From: G963665925 sp963676345
Lineage (GTDB): Bacteria; Bacillota; Clostridia; Peptostreptococcales; Acidaminobacteraceae
Assembly (NCBI GenBank): GCA_963676345.2
Contig: CAXXTS010000002.1
Location: forward strand, 1 to 64,000
Direction of reading: 5' to 3'
DNA: 64,000 nucleotides
Part shown: in pieces, positions 17,404-26,198 of the stretch
Layout: each line of letters begins with the position of its first letter
How positions within the stretch are numbered: position 1 is the first letter of the stretch
Made by a program: the position numbers and the translations under genes
Notes under the pieces: model-generated
Databases searched by the model: none
Told to the model about the DNA's origin: nothing
Seen by the model: only the letters and a program-made list of their open reading frames with translations

Positions 17404-20184
17404 CTATTCATCTGTTGACTCATCATCAACTATCGGTTGCGAGTCACTTTCCTTAAGCGTTTCATTAAGCTGCTGGATCAGCGTTCTTAAATCATCCATG
17501 TTCTCTTCTGAATCCTCAAACAAATCATTAATTTGGTTGAGAAGTTCTTTGACTTCTGGACGATCATCTGATCCCAGCGTTCCACTTCCGTCACCTTCAG
17601 GTGTAGTCTGTGCAACTCCGAATATTTTGCTCAGTGCCTCATCCAGTGTCTCTTCCATAACAATTTTATCTTCATAAGATACAATGACCCGCTTCATTTC
17701 AGGTAAGCTGTTTGTATTGTCAGCTTGCAAATATACCGGTTCTACATAGAGGAGTGCATCTTCTACTGGAACCACAATCACATTACCACGCAGTACCTGA
17801 GATCCTTCCTGACCCCAAAGTGTAAACTGAGGTGAAATATCGGAATTTTGATCTATTCTGGACTCAATCATCATTGGCCCTTGTACGGTCTTGTTCTTAG
17901 AAAACTTGTATAAGAAAAGTTTTCCGTAGTGCACCCCGTCATTTCGAGCTACAAAGAGCGAGGTCATATTCGGCTTTTCTTTTGGTGTATATGGCAATAT
18001 AAGCGCAAACTCCGCTTCTATTCCGTCTGGCAGTTTGAACATAACATAATTGGATTCAATCTGCTGTTGCCCACCCATGTACTTCTCATTCGCAATATCC
18101 CAAATATCTTCACCATTATAGAAGACCACTGGATTTTCAACATGGTATTCACTATACACTTCAGACTGCAGGTTAAAGTAATCTTGCGGATAGCGTATAT
18201 GACTGAGTAGGCTTTGCGGCATTTCAGCACCCGGTGTAAACAAATCTTTGAAAATACCCTGATATGTTTTAAGCACTGGGTCATTATCGTCAAATGCATA
18301 GAAATCGATGTCGCCTTCATATGCGTCAACCACGACTTTAACAGAGTTTCTCAAGTAATTGACCGGACGGTCATTAAACATAAATGGTTGAGAATACGGA
18401 TTATAAATACTCGATGTATAGGCATCAAGTATCCAGTAGAGCTTGCCGTCTTCTTGATTAAGTACCAAATATGGGTTTTTATCATAGGTTAAGAATGGGG
18501 CAATTCTTCGAACACGTTCGTGAATGTTCCTATAAAACACAATACGACTTTCGTCTGTAATTGCTGATGAGAAGAGCATTTTCATACTGCGCATTCTATA
18601 TGCATAAAGCAGTTTATTAATACCCGTAATAGGAATACCCGCTTCACCCTGATACCTAGTATTCACGTTATCAGAACCTGATGGATAATCAAACTCCTCT
18701 TCATCGGTTCCAATGATAATATAGTCGTTGCTTAGTTCACCAAAGTAAATTTCTGGTCGATTGATTACCAAGTCTGTTTCAGTAACCGGCGGAATATTTC
18801 TAAACATAAGCTCTGGCTGACCTTCAGCTGTAACTGCATTAACCGGTGACATTACAACACCGTAACCATGAGTATAGCGTATATGCCTATTGAGCCATGT
18901 TTTTGCATCATCATTGAGCTTTTCAAAGTTGAGTTCACGCGGTGCTATAAACACCTGTCTGTACTCTCCGTCAATTGTATAACGGTCAACATCGATATCG
19001 TTGAACTGGTAGTAAAGACGAATCCCCTGAATTTGGTTGAATGTCTGTTTCAAAGGTCTAGCATCATTTACACGTATATTTGATATGGTCTCTTCATTCT
19101 TGATCAGGTCTGCCTGAGTCAGTTTCTGCTCAGATGGGAAGTCCCTTATTTCAACATCTTCAAGTCCAAAGGCTGCCTGTGTAAATGCAATAGTATACTC
19201 TAAATATTCTTTTTCCTTGGAAATTTCATCTGGTTCAACAACAAGCTGTTGAACCACGCCTGCAAAGATACCGGCTACAATCGCAATCAGCACTAAAACA
19301 ATGGGACCTAGCGCGGTCAATCGTCTCTTGCCTGATAGCAGACCATAAGCAAATGTTGCTGCCGAAAGTGCTGCCACTACGGCACTAACACGATAGCCTA
19401 TGAGGGTTACATTAATATCTGTAAAACTTGCCCCATAAGCTGCGCCTCTTGATGAATACACCAGGTTAAATCCGCCAATCCAGTAGGATGCACTGATGAG
19501 AAGCAGAATCAAAGCGCCAAGTACAGCTAGTTTGCGAATGGCTGTCACGGCCAAATCTTTTCTGAAAATAGATGAAAAGTTGGGTCTGCCAGATATCTCA
19601 TTCATATCAAAGAGACTGCCATCAGCAGGTTTTTTAATGTTGAAGGCGACAAAATAAAAACCTATTGTAATCAGTACGATCCACATAGTAACTACAATCG
19701 ATAAACTCAGTACGCTTTTGTACATTGGGAGCTTAAAAAAGTAAAATCCCAAGTCTTGGCCAAAGATTGGATCAGCCGATCCAAAAGCCGTGTTGTTAAA
19801 GTACATCAGGCCCTTAAGCCATAATGTTCCACTGATCATTGCTGCAAAGTAGAGACTTGATAAGGCTGAAAACAACCAAATCCCTCTTTTGAAGAGTACA
19901 TCTTCAGATTTAGTCAGGCTAATATGCCCATGCCGACTGTACTTCTTCTTTAATCGAAGCAGATAAATACCCAGTCCCACAAAGAAAATTATCCAAATTG
20001 GGATAAATATTTTCAGCTTTGTTAACAGTTCTACTAGAAATGTTTGAACAAATCCGTTTTTACTAAACCACTGATAGTCTGTAATGAATGTCACGACCGT
20101 TCTAAAACTGCCCAAAACAATCAGTATGCCTACAATAATTGTCGCAAGAATCAAAGACCTTTTATTCGCTTTTACATTGTCCAT
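17404..20184 (-). CDS. UPF0182 family large membrane protein
   Basis: 926 residues. Seven hydrophobic segments lie in the first ~310 residues (for example LILATIIVGILIVLGSF and ALGPIVLVLIAIVAGIFAGV), followed by a ~500-residue extracytoplasmic region and an acidic, Ser/Asp/Glu-rich C-terminal tail. The sequence YTHGYGVVMSPVNAVTAEGQPEL and the later YWILDAYT block are typical of UPF0182 proteins, whose function is unknown. AAGGGG precedes the ATG. No neighbour suggests a role. Confidence 0.88.
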   Translation of the reverse strand: MDNVKANKRSLILATIIVGILIVLGSFRTVVTFITDYQWFSKNGFVQTFLVELLTKLKIFIPIWIIFFVGLGIYLLRLKKKYSRHGHISLTKSEDVLFKRGIWLFSALSSLYFAAMISGTLWLKGLMYFNNTAFGSADPIFGQDLGFYFFKLPMYKSVLSLSIVVTMWIVLITIGFYFVAFNIKKPADGSLFDMNEISGRPNFSSIFRKDLAVTAIRKLAVLGALILLLISASYWIGGFNLVYSSRGAAYGASFTDINVTLIGYRVSAVVAALSAATFAYGLLSGKRRLTALGPIVLVLIAIVAGIFAGVVQQLVVEPDEISKEKEYLEYTIAFTQAAFGLEDVEIRDFPSEQKLTQADLIKNEETISNIRVNDARPLKQTFNQIQGIRLYYQFNDIDVDRYTIDGEYRQVFIAPRELNFEKLNDDAKTWLNRHIRYTHGYGVVMSPVNAVTAEGQPELMFRNIPPVTETDLVINRPEIYFGELSNDYIIIGTDEEEFDYPSGSDNVNTRYQGEAGIPITGINKLLYAYRMRSMKMLFSSAITDESRIVFYRNIHERVRRIAPFLTYDKNPYLVLNQEDGKLYWILDAYTSSIYNPYSQPFMFNDRPVNYLRNSVKVVVDAYEGDIDFYAFDDNDPVLKTYQGIFKDLFTPGAEMPQSLLSHIRYPQDYFNLQSEVYSEYHVENPVVFYNGEDIWDIANEKYMGGQQQIESNYVMFKLPDGIEAEFALILPYTPKEKPNMTSLFVARNDGVHYGKLFLYKFSKNKTVQGPMMIESRIDQNSDISPQFTLWGQEGSQVLRGNVIVVPVEDALLYVEPVYLQADNTNSLPEMKRVIVSYEDKIVMEETLDEALSKIFGVAQTTPEGDGSGTLGSDDRPEVKELLNQINDLFEDSEENMDDLRTLIQQLNETLKESDSQPIVDDESTDE

Positions 20185-20255
20185 AGGGTCACCCCTTCCG
20201 TTTCATCTAAATGTGATACTTTCAAAATACCCAATTTAGAAGTTGTGCAAACGGA

Positions 20256-20828
20256 TTAAGCGGCCTTTTTACCAATTGGCTTGCTATCAATCTGGACAAG
20301 GGGCGTCGGTTCAGGTTGCTTGCCTCTAGGAAGTGTGATGCCACCCAGCAGATCATTCTTTCCGACTTTTTTCTGGATTAGGCCAGTACCTGTTCCCATA
20401 GGACACACTGTGCACCAGCTTCTCGGTTTGAATACGACACCCATGATAATTCCGATCACCAGTGACATCGTCATAAATCTAAACATGCTAAATGCAATTC
20501 GATGAAAGTTCCATCCTGCATGATACATTGAAAAACTGAACACCGTTAGCATAAGTGCCAGAAGACCATACTTAAATTTCTTTTTAGTCATAAACTTAGG
20601 TAGGTTTCTTTGCAAACTTACTTTTTCAAGCATTTTTCCAAGAAGGGATCCTCGAGGACAATATTTCTGGCAATGTACTTTACCCCTACCCCTCAGGGCG
20701 TGATACATAGGTGCCCCCATACAGGCAAATCCCAGTATGCCAAACCTAAAATCGTAAATTCCTAAAGTTAAAAATCCAATCATAATAACCCATGCCCACT
20801 GCATATGTGAATGTGCTTTATTTTTCAT
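20256..20828 (-). CDS. 4Fe-4S membrane protein, NapH/CcoG-like
   Basis: 190 residues from the ATG at 20828, which has AGGAGGAACAATT just upstream; a longer frame starts at 20933 without a ribosome site. Helices near 9-30 (WVIMIGFLTLGIYDFRFGIL), 85-105 and 110-135 flank two Cys motifs: CQKYCPRGS and CTVCPMGTGTGL. The pair resembles polyferredoxin-like NapH/CcoG proteins but each motif has fewer Cys than the usual CxxCxxCxxxCP, so at most a reduced set of cluster ligands is present. Likely membrane electron transfer or metal handling. Confidence 0.7.
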   Translation of the reverse strand: MKNKAHSHMQWAWVIMIGFLTLGIYDFRFGILGFACMGAPMYHALRGRGKVHCQKYCPRGSLLGKMLEKVSLQRNLPKFMTKKKFKYGLLALMLTVFSFSMYHAGWNFHRIAFSMFRFMTMSLVIGIIMGVVFKPRSWCTVCPMGTGTGLIQKKVGKNDLLGGITLPRGKQPEPTPLVQIDSKPIGKKAA

Positions 20829-21077
20829 AATTGTTCCTCCTGTTTTTTTATTTATATGCATACTAACAGGCATTTCAGGGGCATACAACCCCTTTATCAA
20901 GAGTTCTAATTTTCTGAATATTATAAAATACACAACAAAGAGTTTAGGGTTCGCTTCACAATTTCAAGTTGCGTCCCTCTGAGCGGTTGAAGTTATCGCT
21001 TTCCTGTACATTCACTTCGAACAAACCCCTCCCGCATGGGGGTGTGTTGGTTTTGCTACTACTTCCAAAAAAACAAT

Positions 21078-21113
21078 CCCATTCTCAATTAGAATAAATA
21101 ACTTGAGAATGGG
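21078..21113. terminator. Hairpin with T runs on both sides
   Basis: CCCATTCTCAA / TTGAGAATGGG, 11-bp perfect stem; a T7 run follows on the minus strand and a T6 run on the plus strand. Confidence 0.7.
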
Positions 21114-21206
21114 GGAACTTTTTTAGTATTCATTGCGTCATATATATAAAGCATTTTGACCTATAATCCCGATAGTCAATATGCTTCGCTCATGCCTTAT
21201 AAGGCA

Positions 21207-21242
21207 AAAGCAGCGCTTTCATATTTATGAAGGCGCTGCTTT
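21207..21242 (-). terminator. Terminator of cbiZ
   Basis: AAAGCAGCGC / GCGCTGCTTT with an inner TTCATA pairing, about 115 bp after the stop of the CbiZ-like gene. Confidence 0.75.
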
Positions 21243-21356
21243 CTTTATATAACACGGTTCCATTATGAAGCGCATAATATAATGGATACTCTTCTTAGAT
21301 TTACATTAAAATGCTGTTTCCTGCAAATGATGCTAATAATAAAGTTACAAAAAGCA

Positions 21357-22394
21357 TTATGCTTGTGTATTTGATACTAGATAACTTTTTATGCACGCTA
21401 GTACAAAGGCCTTAAAGGTGTCAGTATCTTGCGGTAGTGTCAACGTATGACTTGCCTCTAATTCAATGTCTTTATGAAATAGACACTTCAGGCCGGATAT
21501 GCCCATTTCTAGGCTAAGCAGCCCCCACTGGACTTCTTCTAGCAAACGCAGTGCCATTAATACAAGAGGAACCGCTTGTGTATTTGACATGTTACTAAGC
21601 CCGTTTTCTACCAGCCATTTTTCAAGACCATAGCCTTTTAGTCGTGCCTCTAGCCCGCACTGACGCTTTTCGTCTAGGCCTGTCTGTTTAAACAGGGCTT
21701 CTTTTAGTGCCGCCTTTACAAGTCCAGAGACTATTTCCCCAAATTTTGCATGCGGACCAGCATTGCTTAGACAAACTTCAGCATCAGGTGAGCACACCAC
21801 AACAATTCCATCCGTTCCAGACCCGGTTGCAAGGCCATCAGAAAAATTGCTACGGATATTGAGCTCTTGTATTGCTGCTGATTTTGCCTCTGTCATGGTC
21901 ATAAGAAGGCGTGCCATTGTCCCTTCGAGCAGGTTTAAATCTGCAAACAGAAATAGATTCACCGTTCCCTGATGGCAATCTGGGGTATATGTAACTTCAT
22001 CAAACCCAGCCAGCTCACCTGCACGTGCTGCATTTATATCCAGTCCGGCAGTACATATTACGGTTATTTGAGCTCCGTGGTAACGTTTCTGTTTTAAAGC
22101 ACTGTTGTACATTTGTACTGTAGTCGATAAGCCTGTCGTCACCTTAGGATCAAGTCCTAATTCCTCAGAAACCACCTTAAGATGTGCCTCATAGGTTTTC
22201 GCTTTCATTTTGCACCATTTGGCACCCGGCGGCAATTCATCATAATTGAATATATACCGAAGATCATCTCTAACCCCACCGCCTAAGGGTGATGTTGATA
22301 GTACTCTGCGTTTTTTAGTGATTTTATAAATCATTGCGCTTTCTTCAATTACAATGACATCACCATTTTCCAGTTGTATTTTCTTCTCTTTCAT
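21357..22394 (-). CDS. cbiZ: Adenosylcobinamide amidohydrolase (CbiZ-like)
   Basis: About 345 residues from the ATG at 22394 (weak GGTG site); an ATG six codons earlier is possible. Conserved CbiZ segments are VLSTSPLGGGVRDDLRYIFNY, AGLDINAARAGE, GTVNLFLFADLNL and SDGLATGSGTDGIVVVCS. CbiZ cleaves the nucleotide-loop amide of adenosylcobinamides so that foreign cobamides can be rebuilt. The protein is longer than the ~220-250 residue CbiZ domain; the ~100 C-terminal residues are helical and unassigned. It lies apart from the riboswitch-controlled B12/haem operon but fits it functionally. Confidence 0.78.
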   Translation of the reverse strand: MKEKKIQLENGDVIVIEESAMIYKITKKRRVLSTSPLGGGVRDDLRYIFNYDELPPGAKWCKMKAKTYEAHLKVVSEELGLDPKVTTGLSTTVQMYNSALKQKRYHGAQITVICTAGLDINAARAGELAGFDEVTYTPDCHQGTVNLFLFADLNLLEGTMARLLMTMTEAKSAAIQELNIRSNFSDGLATGSGTDGIVVVCSPDAEVCLSNAGPHAKFGEIVSGLVKAALKEALFKQTGLDEKRQCGLEARLKGYGLEKWLVENGLSNMSNTQAVPLVLMALRLLEEVQWGLLSLEMGISGLKCLFHKDIELEASHTLTLPQDTDTFKAFVLACIKSYLVSNTQA

Positions 22395-22545
22395 AATCGA
22401 AACACCACACATTTTTTATGTACTAATATAAATTACATTCCACGCCGAAGCCACTTATCTCCCCTCATTGTACCATATCAATTTTTTATAGAAGAGCTAA
22501 AATTATTTAACCAACAAAAATTTTCTTTTTTTTCTGACAATTTCA

Positions 22546-22574
22546 TTGACAAGTTGGCGATACGCTGATAAAAT
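22546..22574 (+). promoter_or_regulatory. Promoter of the T-box transcript
   Basis: TTGACA (22546-22551), 17 bp, TAAAAT (22569-22574), directly before the T-box leader. Confidence 0.7.
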
Positions 22575-22587
22575 TTGATTCAATAAA

Positions 22588-22818
22588 TCAAGAGCGTTGA
22601 TGGAGACGGCATGAAGAACAGTCTTTCTAGAGAGTCGGAGATGGTGGAACCCGATAAGACAACTGATTTGCGAATCACTCCTGAGCTTACCCAGTGAAGA
22701 GAGTAGTTGGGTACGGTAGCCTCGTTATCGGCTGGCATTTATGCACGAAGTGGCTCAATGAGCAATTAAGGTGGTACCGCGGAAATCTCCGTCCTTTATA
22801 GATGAGGACGGTTTTTTT
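22588..22818 (+). promoter_or_regulatory. T-box riboswitch with terminator
   Basis: Stem I elements (AGAGAG, GGTGGAA) are followed by the invariant T-box AAGGTGGTACCGCGG (22768-22782) and the terminator CCGTCC / GGACGG (22789-22811) with a T7 run. It senses uncharged tRNA; the candidate specifier before GAATCACTCCTGAG reads TGC (Cys), but I hold this weakly. The only gene downstream is a 57-codon ORF at 22924. Confidence 0.92.
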
Positions 22819-22923
22819 ATATAATTAAAGAAGTCAAACATATATAGACTTCAAGAAATCTCTAATATGAGATCATGAGTAAACGTATAATTGGTAAAGT
22901 GATGAAAACGGAGGAAAGAAATT

Positions 22924-23097
22924 ATGAAAACTATGCAAACGAAAAACATGCCTAATTACCAGAAGAATGACAGCGGACACGGATTCTCGGTAAAGGTAGA
23001 GTACCCAACACCACAGGAAGCAAAAGTTAAGCACACAGTTAATCAAGACAATATGGTTAATTTTATGGGACTTGGTCAGTTTTCAGACTGGTTATAA
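22924..23097 (+). CDS. Small unknown protein controlled by the T-box
   Basis: 57 codons, not a recognised family. ACGGAGGAAAG gives a strong ribosome site. The peptide is polar, starts MKTMQTKNMPNYQ and ends MGLGQFSDWL with no membrane helix or Cys. It is the first gene after the T-box terminator, at a normal distance (about 110 bp), so it is almost certainly the regulated product. A second protein-like reading frame (23061-23216) overlaps its end in the -1 frame, so the true protein may be longer and this copy frameshifted. The role in amino-acid metabolism is inferred only from the T-box. Confidence 0.6.
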   Translation: MKTMQTKNMPNYQKNDSGHGFSVKVEYPTPQEAKVKHTVNQDNMVNFMGLGQFSDWL

Positions 23098-23216
23098 TCC
23101 AAAATGAACAAATCCCGGTCTTACTGACAGCCTGTGCTGTAAAAGGAGAGATGCCATTGGAAAGCGACATTATAATTGAATCCGAAACACAGCCTGAACT
23201 CTTTGGCAAAAGATAA
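23061..23216 (+). pseudogene. Possible C-terminal part of the T-box gene in the -1 frame
   Basis: Frame open from 23061 to the TAA at 23214 without any ATG, GTG or TTG that could start the overlap. The text reads like real protein (LVIIQNEQIPVLL, then ACAVKGEMPLESDIIIESE). Joined at DW-L/V it would give about 96 residues together with the ORF before it. Either a one-base deletion, a sequencing error or programmed frameshifting would explain it; I see no classic slippery heptamer. An ATG at 23151 is too close to its AGGAG to be convincing. Confidence 0.45.
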
Positions 23217-23253
23217 AAGAGAATTCCACCATTACAACGGGAATTCTCTTTTA
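23214..23253. terminator. Bidirectional terminator
   Basis: TAAAAGAGAATTCC with GGAATTCTCTTTTA, 14-bp perfect stem, overlapping the TAA at 23214; serves the T-box transcript and the convergent radical-SAM gene. Confidence 0.85.
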
Positions 23254-23289
23254 TATTGTCACAAAACACGCCAATCGTCTTTAAATCAA

Positions 23290-24471
23290 TTACTCTAGTT
23301 TAAGTGTATGATAGTTCAACACTTTACGTTCAAGAATAACATCACTCAAAAAGGCATGTAGCTTGTCATTATTTATAAGCTGCGAAAAGGTGCCTGACTG
23401 AAGCATAAAGAGTAGTTTTGAATCTAAATCATCGCCTGTCAATGTTCTCTGTTTTGAAAACTGCTTCTTCTCAAGTTCAAGCCATCTTGAATAGTTTTTG
23501 TAGGCTGCCTTGAGCGCACTTGTATTAACACCTCTATTTTGATACAAGCCCATCATATGCGTCAAAAGCACATAAATTTCATCATAAAGCTGGAGTCGAT
23601 CTGCATATAAACTGTGAGGAAGGTAATCTATTAACCCCTCCTGTTTTCTAAGCTTTTCAAGCCGAACACGCCCCTGATGCTGATACTGGCGTGTAGGCAC
23701 GCCAGAAGCCCTTTCTTCCCTATATATTTTTTCATAAAGACTGCAAAGCTCAGGATACCTTTTTCTGAGTGCATCCATAAAAAAGTCTTTTTGCTGTCCA
23801 GGTCTTAAGGTCAACCCGCCAGGCATAACAGCATCTACACCATTTTCTTTAAGGATATGAAACAGTGCCCCAACATTCTCATCCGTATCTGTGATCTCTG
23901 GCAGTAAGGGCATGGCCAAAACAACCACCCCAATACCCGCCTGTTTAAACTGCTGAATGAGATTTAAGCGTTCTCTTGGCAAGGATGCCCTAGGCTCAAA
24001 AACTTGCGCTATGCTGTCAGTTAAAGTCGTTAGAGAGACATATAGGGTTACACCACACTTGTCATTTAACACTTTCCATTTTTCGAGATCGCGTAAAGCC
24101 AGTGCTGATTTTGTCATAACATATGCAGGCATGCGTTTTTTGATTAACACATCTATAAGCTTAGGCATTATCTTGTATTCTGCTTCAAGGGGCTGGTAGG
24201 CATCACTGACACCCGATCCGATTCCGACAATCCCCTGCTCTCTCACCTTGCCCAGCTCCGTATCCAGTAAAAAGGGTGTGTTGACACGCACTTCAATATC
24301 TTGATCAAACACCCCTTCAACATAATAGCGTTCAGCACGTCCGTCACAGTAGACACAGCCATGTTGACACCCTTTATAAGGGGAAAATCCATACTTTGAC
24401 ACAAAGTAGGTGTCTGGAAACCCAGTGCTTCGTTTTATACTTTTTAGGTCTGTCTCCCGAACTCTAATCAT
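23290..24471 (-). CDS. SPL/SplB-like radical-SAM protein (COG1533)
   Basis: About 393 residues from the ATG at 24471 (AGGTGG five bases upstream; an in-frame GTG nine bases earlier overlaps that site). The SAM cluster motif is Cys35, Cys39 and Cys42 (KGCQHGCVYCDGR). The surroundings, GFSPYKGCQHGC and YVMTKSALALRDLEKW, match the spore-photoproduct-lyase-like branch rather than true SplB, which lacks this exact N-terminus. Function of this branch is unknown; DNA or small-molecule repair is only a guess. Single gene between terminators. Confidence 0.82.
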   Translation of the reverse strand: MIRVRETDLKSIKRSTGFPDTYFVSKYGFSPYKGCQHGCVYCDGRAERYYVEGVFDQDIEVRVNTPFLLDTELGKVREQGIVGIGSGVSDAYQPLEAEYKIMPKLIDVLIKKRMPAYVMTKSALALRDLEKWKVLNDKCGVTLYVSLTTLTDSIAQVFEPRASLPRERLNLIQQFKQAGIGVVVLAMPLLPEITDTDENVGALFHILKENGVDAVMPGGLTLRPGQQKDFFMDALRKRYPELCSLYEKIYREERASGVPTRQYQHQGRVRLEKLRKQEGLIDYLPHSLYADRLQLYDEIYVLLTHMMGLYQNRGVNTSALKAAYKNYSRWLELEKKQFSKQRTLTGDDLDSKLLFMLQSGTFSQLINNDKLHAFLSDVILERKVLNYHTLKLE

Positions 24472-24583
24472 CGCGTCCACCTGACTTTAATTCTAATGTA
24501 CTGGACTGTATAGTGTATCTTATATCATTTAAATATAGTATATCACCCAGAACGTATGTTTGAACATATTTTTACCTCTATCT

Positions 24584-24620
24584 AAAAAAAGACTGCACAA
24601 GGTCGTGTCCTCATGCAGTC
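24584..24620 (-). terminator. Terminator at the end of the tetrapyrrole operon
   Basis: GACTGCA / TGCAGTC stem (24591-24597 with 24614-24620) with an inner GAGG / CCTT pairing and a T7 run on the minus strand. It lies 20 bp after the ABC-2 permease gene. Confidence 0.82.
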
Positions 24621-24639
24621 CAGTTTATTCATTATAATG

Positions 24640-25377
24640 TTAAACCACTTCTTCATAACAAGCGCGTATAGATAACGCCGTAAATATCACACAGTAGACC
24701 AGCATCACCAAAAATGAAAACATCTCAATTCTACCCCCGAGCACAATGGCACGAAGCAACCTTGTAGAATGCGTCAACGGCATGAGTTCAATAATTTGGC
24801 GAAGTACCCATGGCAGCTTTTTAAGTGAGAAGAATGTCCCACACAGAAAAGCCATAGGCGTTATAACAAAACTCGTAAATCGGTTCATGTCATAATGGGT
24901 ATCGATCATCATGGCTGCGAAAAATCCTAGTGCTGCAAACATAAACCCGTTCACAAAACAAACAAGTATAAAGGGCAGGTCAATCTGATACATTACGCCA
25001 AAAGGAATGCCGATGAGTAGAATAAGGGCAGATGCATATAGTCCGCGCAGTGCACCAGACAGTATATGGCCAATTGCCAACCAGTGAATTTGAATTGGCG
25101 CTGCCAAATAGGATTCAAAACTGCGTTCATGCAGTCGTGTCACACTTACACGCATTGAAATGGCCGAAAAAGATGTGCGCATTGATGTCAGCGCAACCAC
25201 CCCTGGCAGTATATAAGCCATATACTGACTTCCATCCATTTCAAGATTTTCGCCAACACCCCATCCAAAGGCAATCAGATAAAGAATTGGTGTTACAATT
25301 TGTGCTGATGTAATTTTAAGGAAACGGTGTCTGAAAAATACCCATTCACGCCACAAGACCGTCAAGACTTCTCTCAT
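24640..25377 (-). CDS. ABC-2 type permease (NodJ/DrrB-like)
   Basis: 245 residues with six hydrophobic segments and the ABC-2 motif region LRQIIELMPLTHSTRLLRAIVLG near the C-terminus. The start overlaps the ATPase gene by ATGA. Last gene of the riboswitch-led operon. With the ATPase it forms a small exporter; since it follows haem and corrinoid genes, the cargo could be a tetrapyrrole or a surface component, which is inference. Confidence 0.85.
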   Translation of the reverse strand: MREVLTVLWREWVFFRHRFLKITSAQIVTPILYLIAFGWGVGENLEMDGSQYMAYILPGVVALTSMRTSFSAISMRVSVTRLHERSFESYLAAPIQIHWLAIGHILSGALRGLYASALILLIGIPFGVMYQIDLPFILVCFVNGFMFAALGFFAAMMIDTHYDMNRFTSFVITPMAFLCGTFFSLKKLPWVLRQIIELMPLTHSTRLLRAIVLGGRIEMFSFLVMLVYCVIFTALSIRACYEEVV

Positions 25378-26198
25378 AATCTCGCCCCCTCTGATACTGA
25401 AATAAAGACATCTTCAAGGGAAGTTTCGCGCATGGTATACATTTCACTCAGGGTTTCAGTAAAAGCCTTGGCTTCTTGAATACTCTTGAAAAACCGGCTC
25501 TCAGTTTCTGTTTCAACTGCAGTCTGACCTAATCGATCTATTAACCCTTCAGGTGTATCCTTCTGAAGAATTTCGCCAGCGTTCATGAGCCCAATTTCAT
25601 CACATAGAAAATGCGCTTCTTCCATATAGTGTGTTGTTAAAAGAATCGTTGTACCACCTGCATTGATTTCCTTTAATAATCTCCATATGTCTCTTCTGGC
25701 TACAGCATCAACCCCTACGGTTGGTTCATCTAGGAACAGAACCTGTGGCTTATGCATAAGCGCCTTGGCAATCATCAGTTTTCTTTTCATACCGCCAGAC
25801 AGCTTTTTACATATTTTATCCCGGTGACGTTCCAGGCTGAAAAATGTAATCATCTCTTCTGCTCGAGCCTTAGACTGTTTACCCGTTAGACCATACATTC
25901 TTCCTGAAAACTCCATGTTCTCAAAAACACTCAGTTCTTTATCTAGATTAATATGCTGAGATACAATTCCGAGCTTTCTTTTTAGCGCATTTGCATCACG
26001 GTGTATTTCTTCACCATCAAATTCTACAAGACCAGCATCTGGTGCTATTAGGCCTACCATCAAGCGAATAAGTGTCGTTTTGCCGGCACCATTTGGTCCG
26101 AGCAATCCAAAGAAACGCCCACTTTCAATATTCAGTGTCAAATCGTTTACTGCAATGATGTCTCCATATTCTTTTCTCAGGGCATTAATTTGTATCAT
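25374..26198 (-). CDS. ABC-2 exporter ATPase (NodI/DrrA-like)
   Basis: 274 residues with Walker A (GPNGAGKTTLI), signature LSGGMKRKLMIAKAL, Walker B (VLFLDEPTVGVD) and the H-loop His (LLTTHYMEEA). C-terminal ~60 residues form the extra domain common in drug/polysaccharide exporter ATPases. It overlaps both neighbours by 4 bp. Confidence 0.9.
   Translation of the reverse strand: MIQINALRKEYGDIIAVNDLTLNIESGRFFGLLGPNGAGKTTLIRLMVGLIAPDAGLVEFDGEEIHRDANALKRKLGIVSQHINLDKELSVFENMEFSGRMYGLTGKQSKARAEEMITFFSLERHRDKICKKLSGGMKRKLMIAKALMHKPQVLFLDEPTVGVDAVARRDIWRLLKEINAGGTTILLTTHYMEEAHFLCDEIGLMNAGEILQKDTPEGLIDRLGQTAVETETESRFFKSIQEAKAFTETLSEMYTMRETSLEDVFISVSEGARL

Larger units (their letters stand above)
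20829..21356. other. Gene-free stretch with two terminator-like hairpins
   Basis: Between the CbiZ gene (ending 21357) and the 4Fe-4S gene (starting 20828). It holds the two hairpins listed separately, the palindrome GCCTTATAAGGC at about 21194-21205, and a C/G-rich patch near 21020-21050 (CCCC...GGGG). No ORF is supported and no RNA family recognised. Confidence 0.4.

Noticed and set aside
20935..21060. A c-di-GMP riboswitch before the 4Fe-4S gene
   Set aside because: A GGGACGCAA stretch on the minus strand caught my eye, but the rest of the aptamer consensus is missing.
23063..23269. A 68-codon minus-strand ORF over the T-box gene
   Set aside because: Opposite to the regulated frame, runs through the terminator and has no convincing start.
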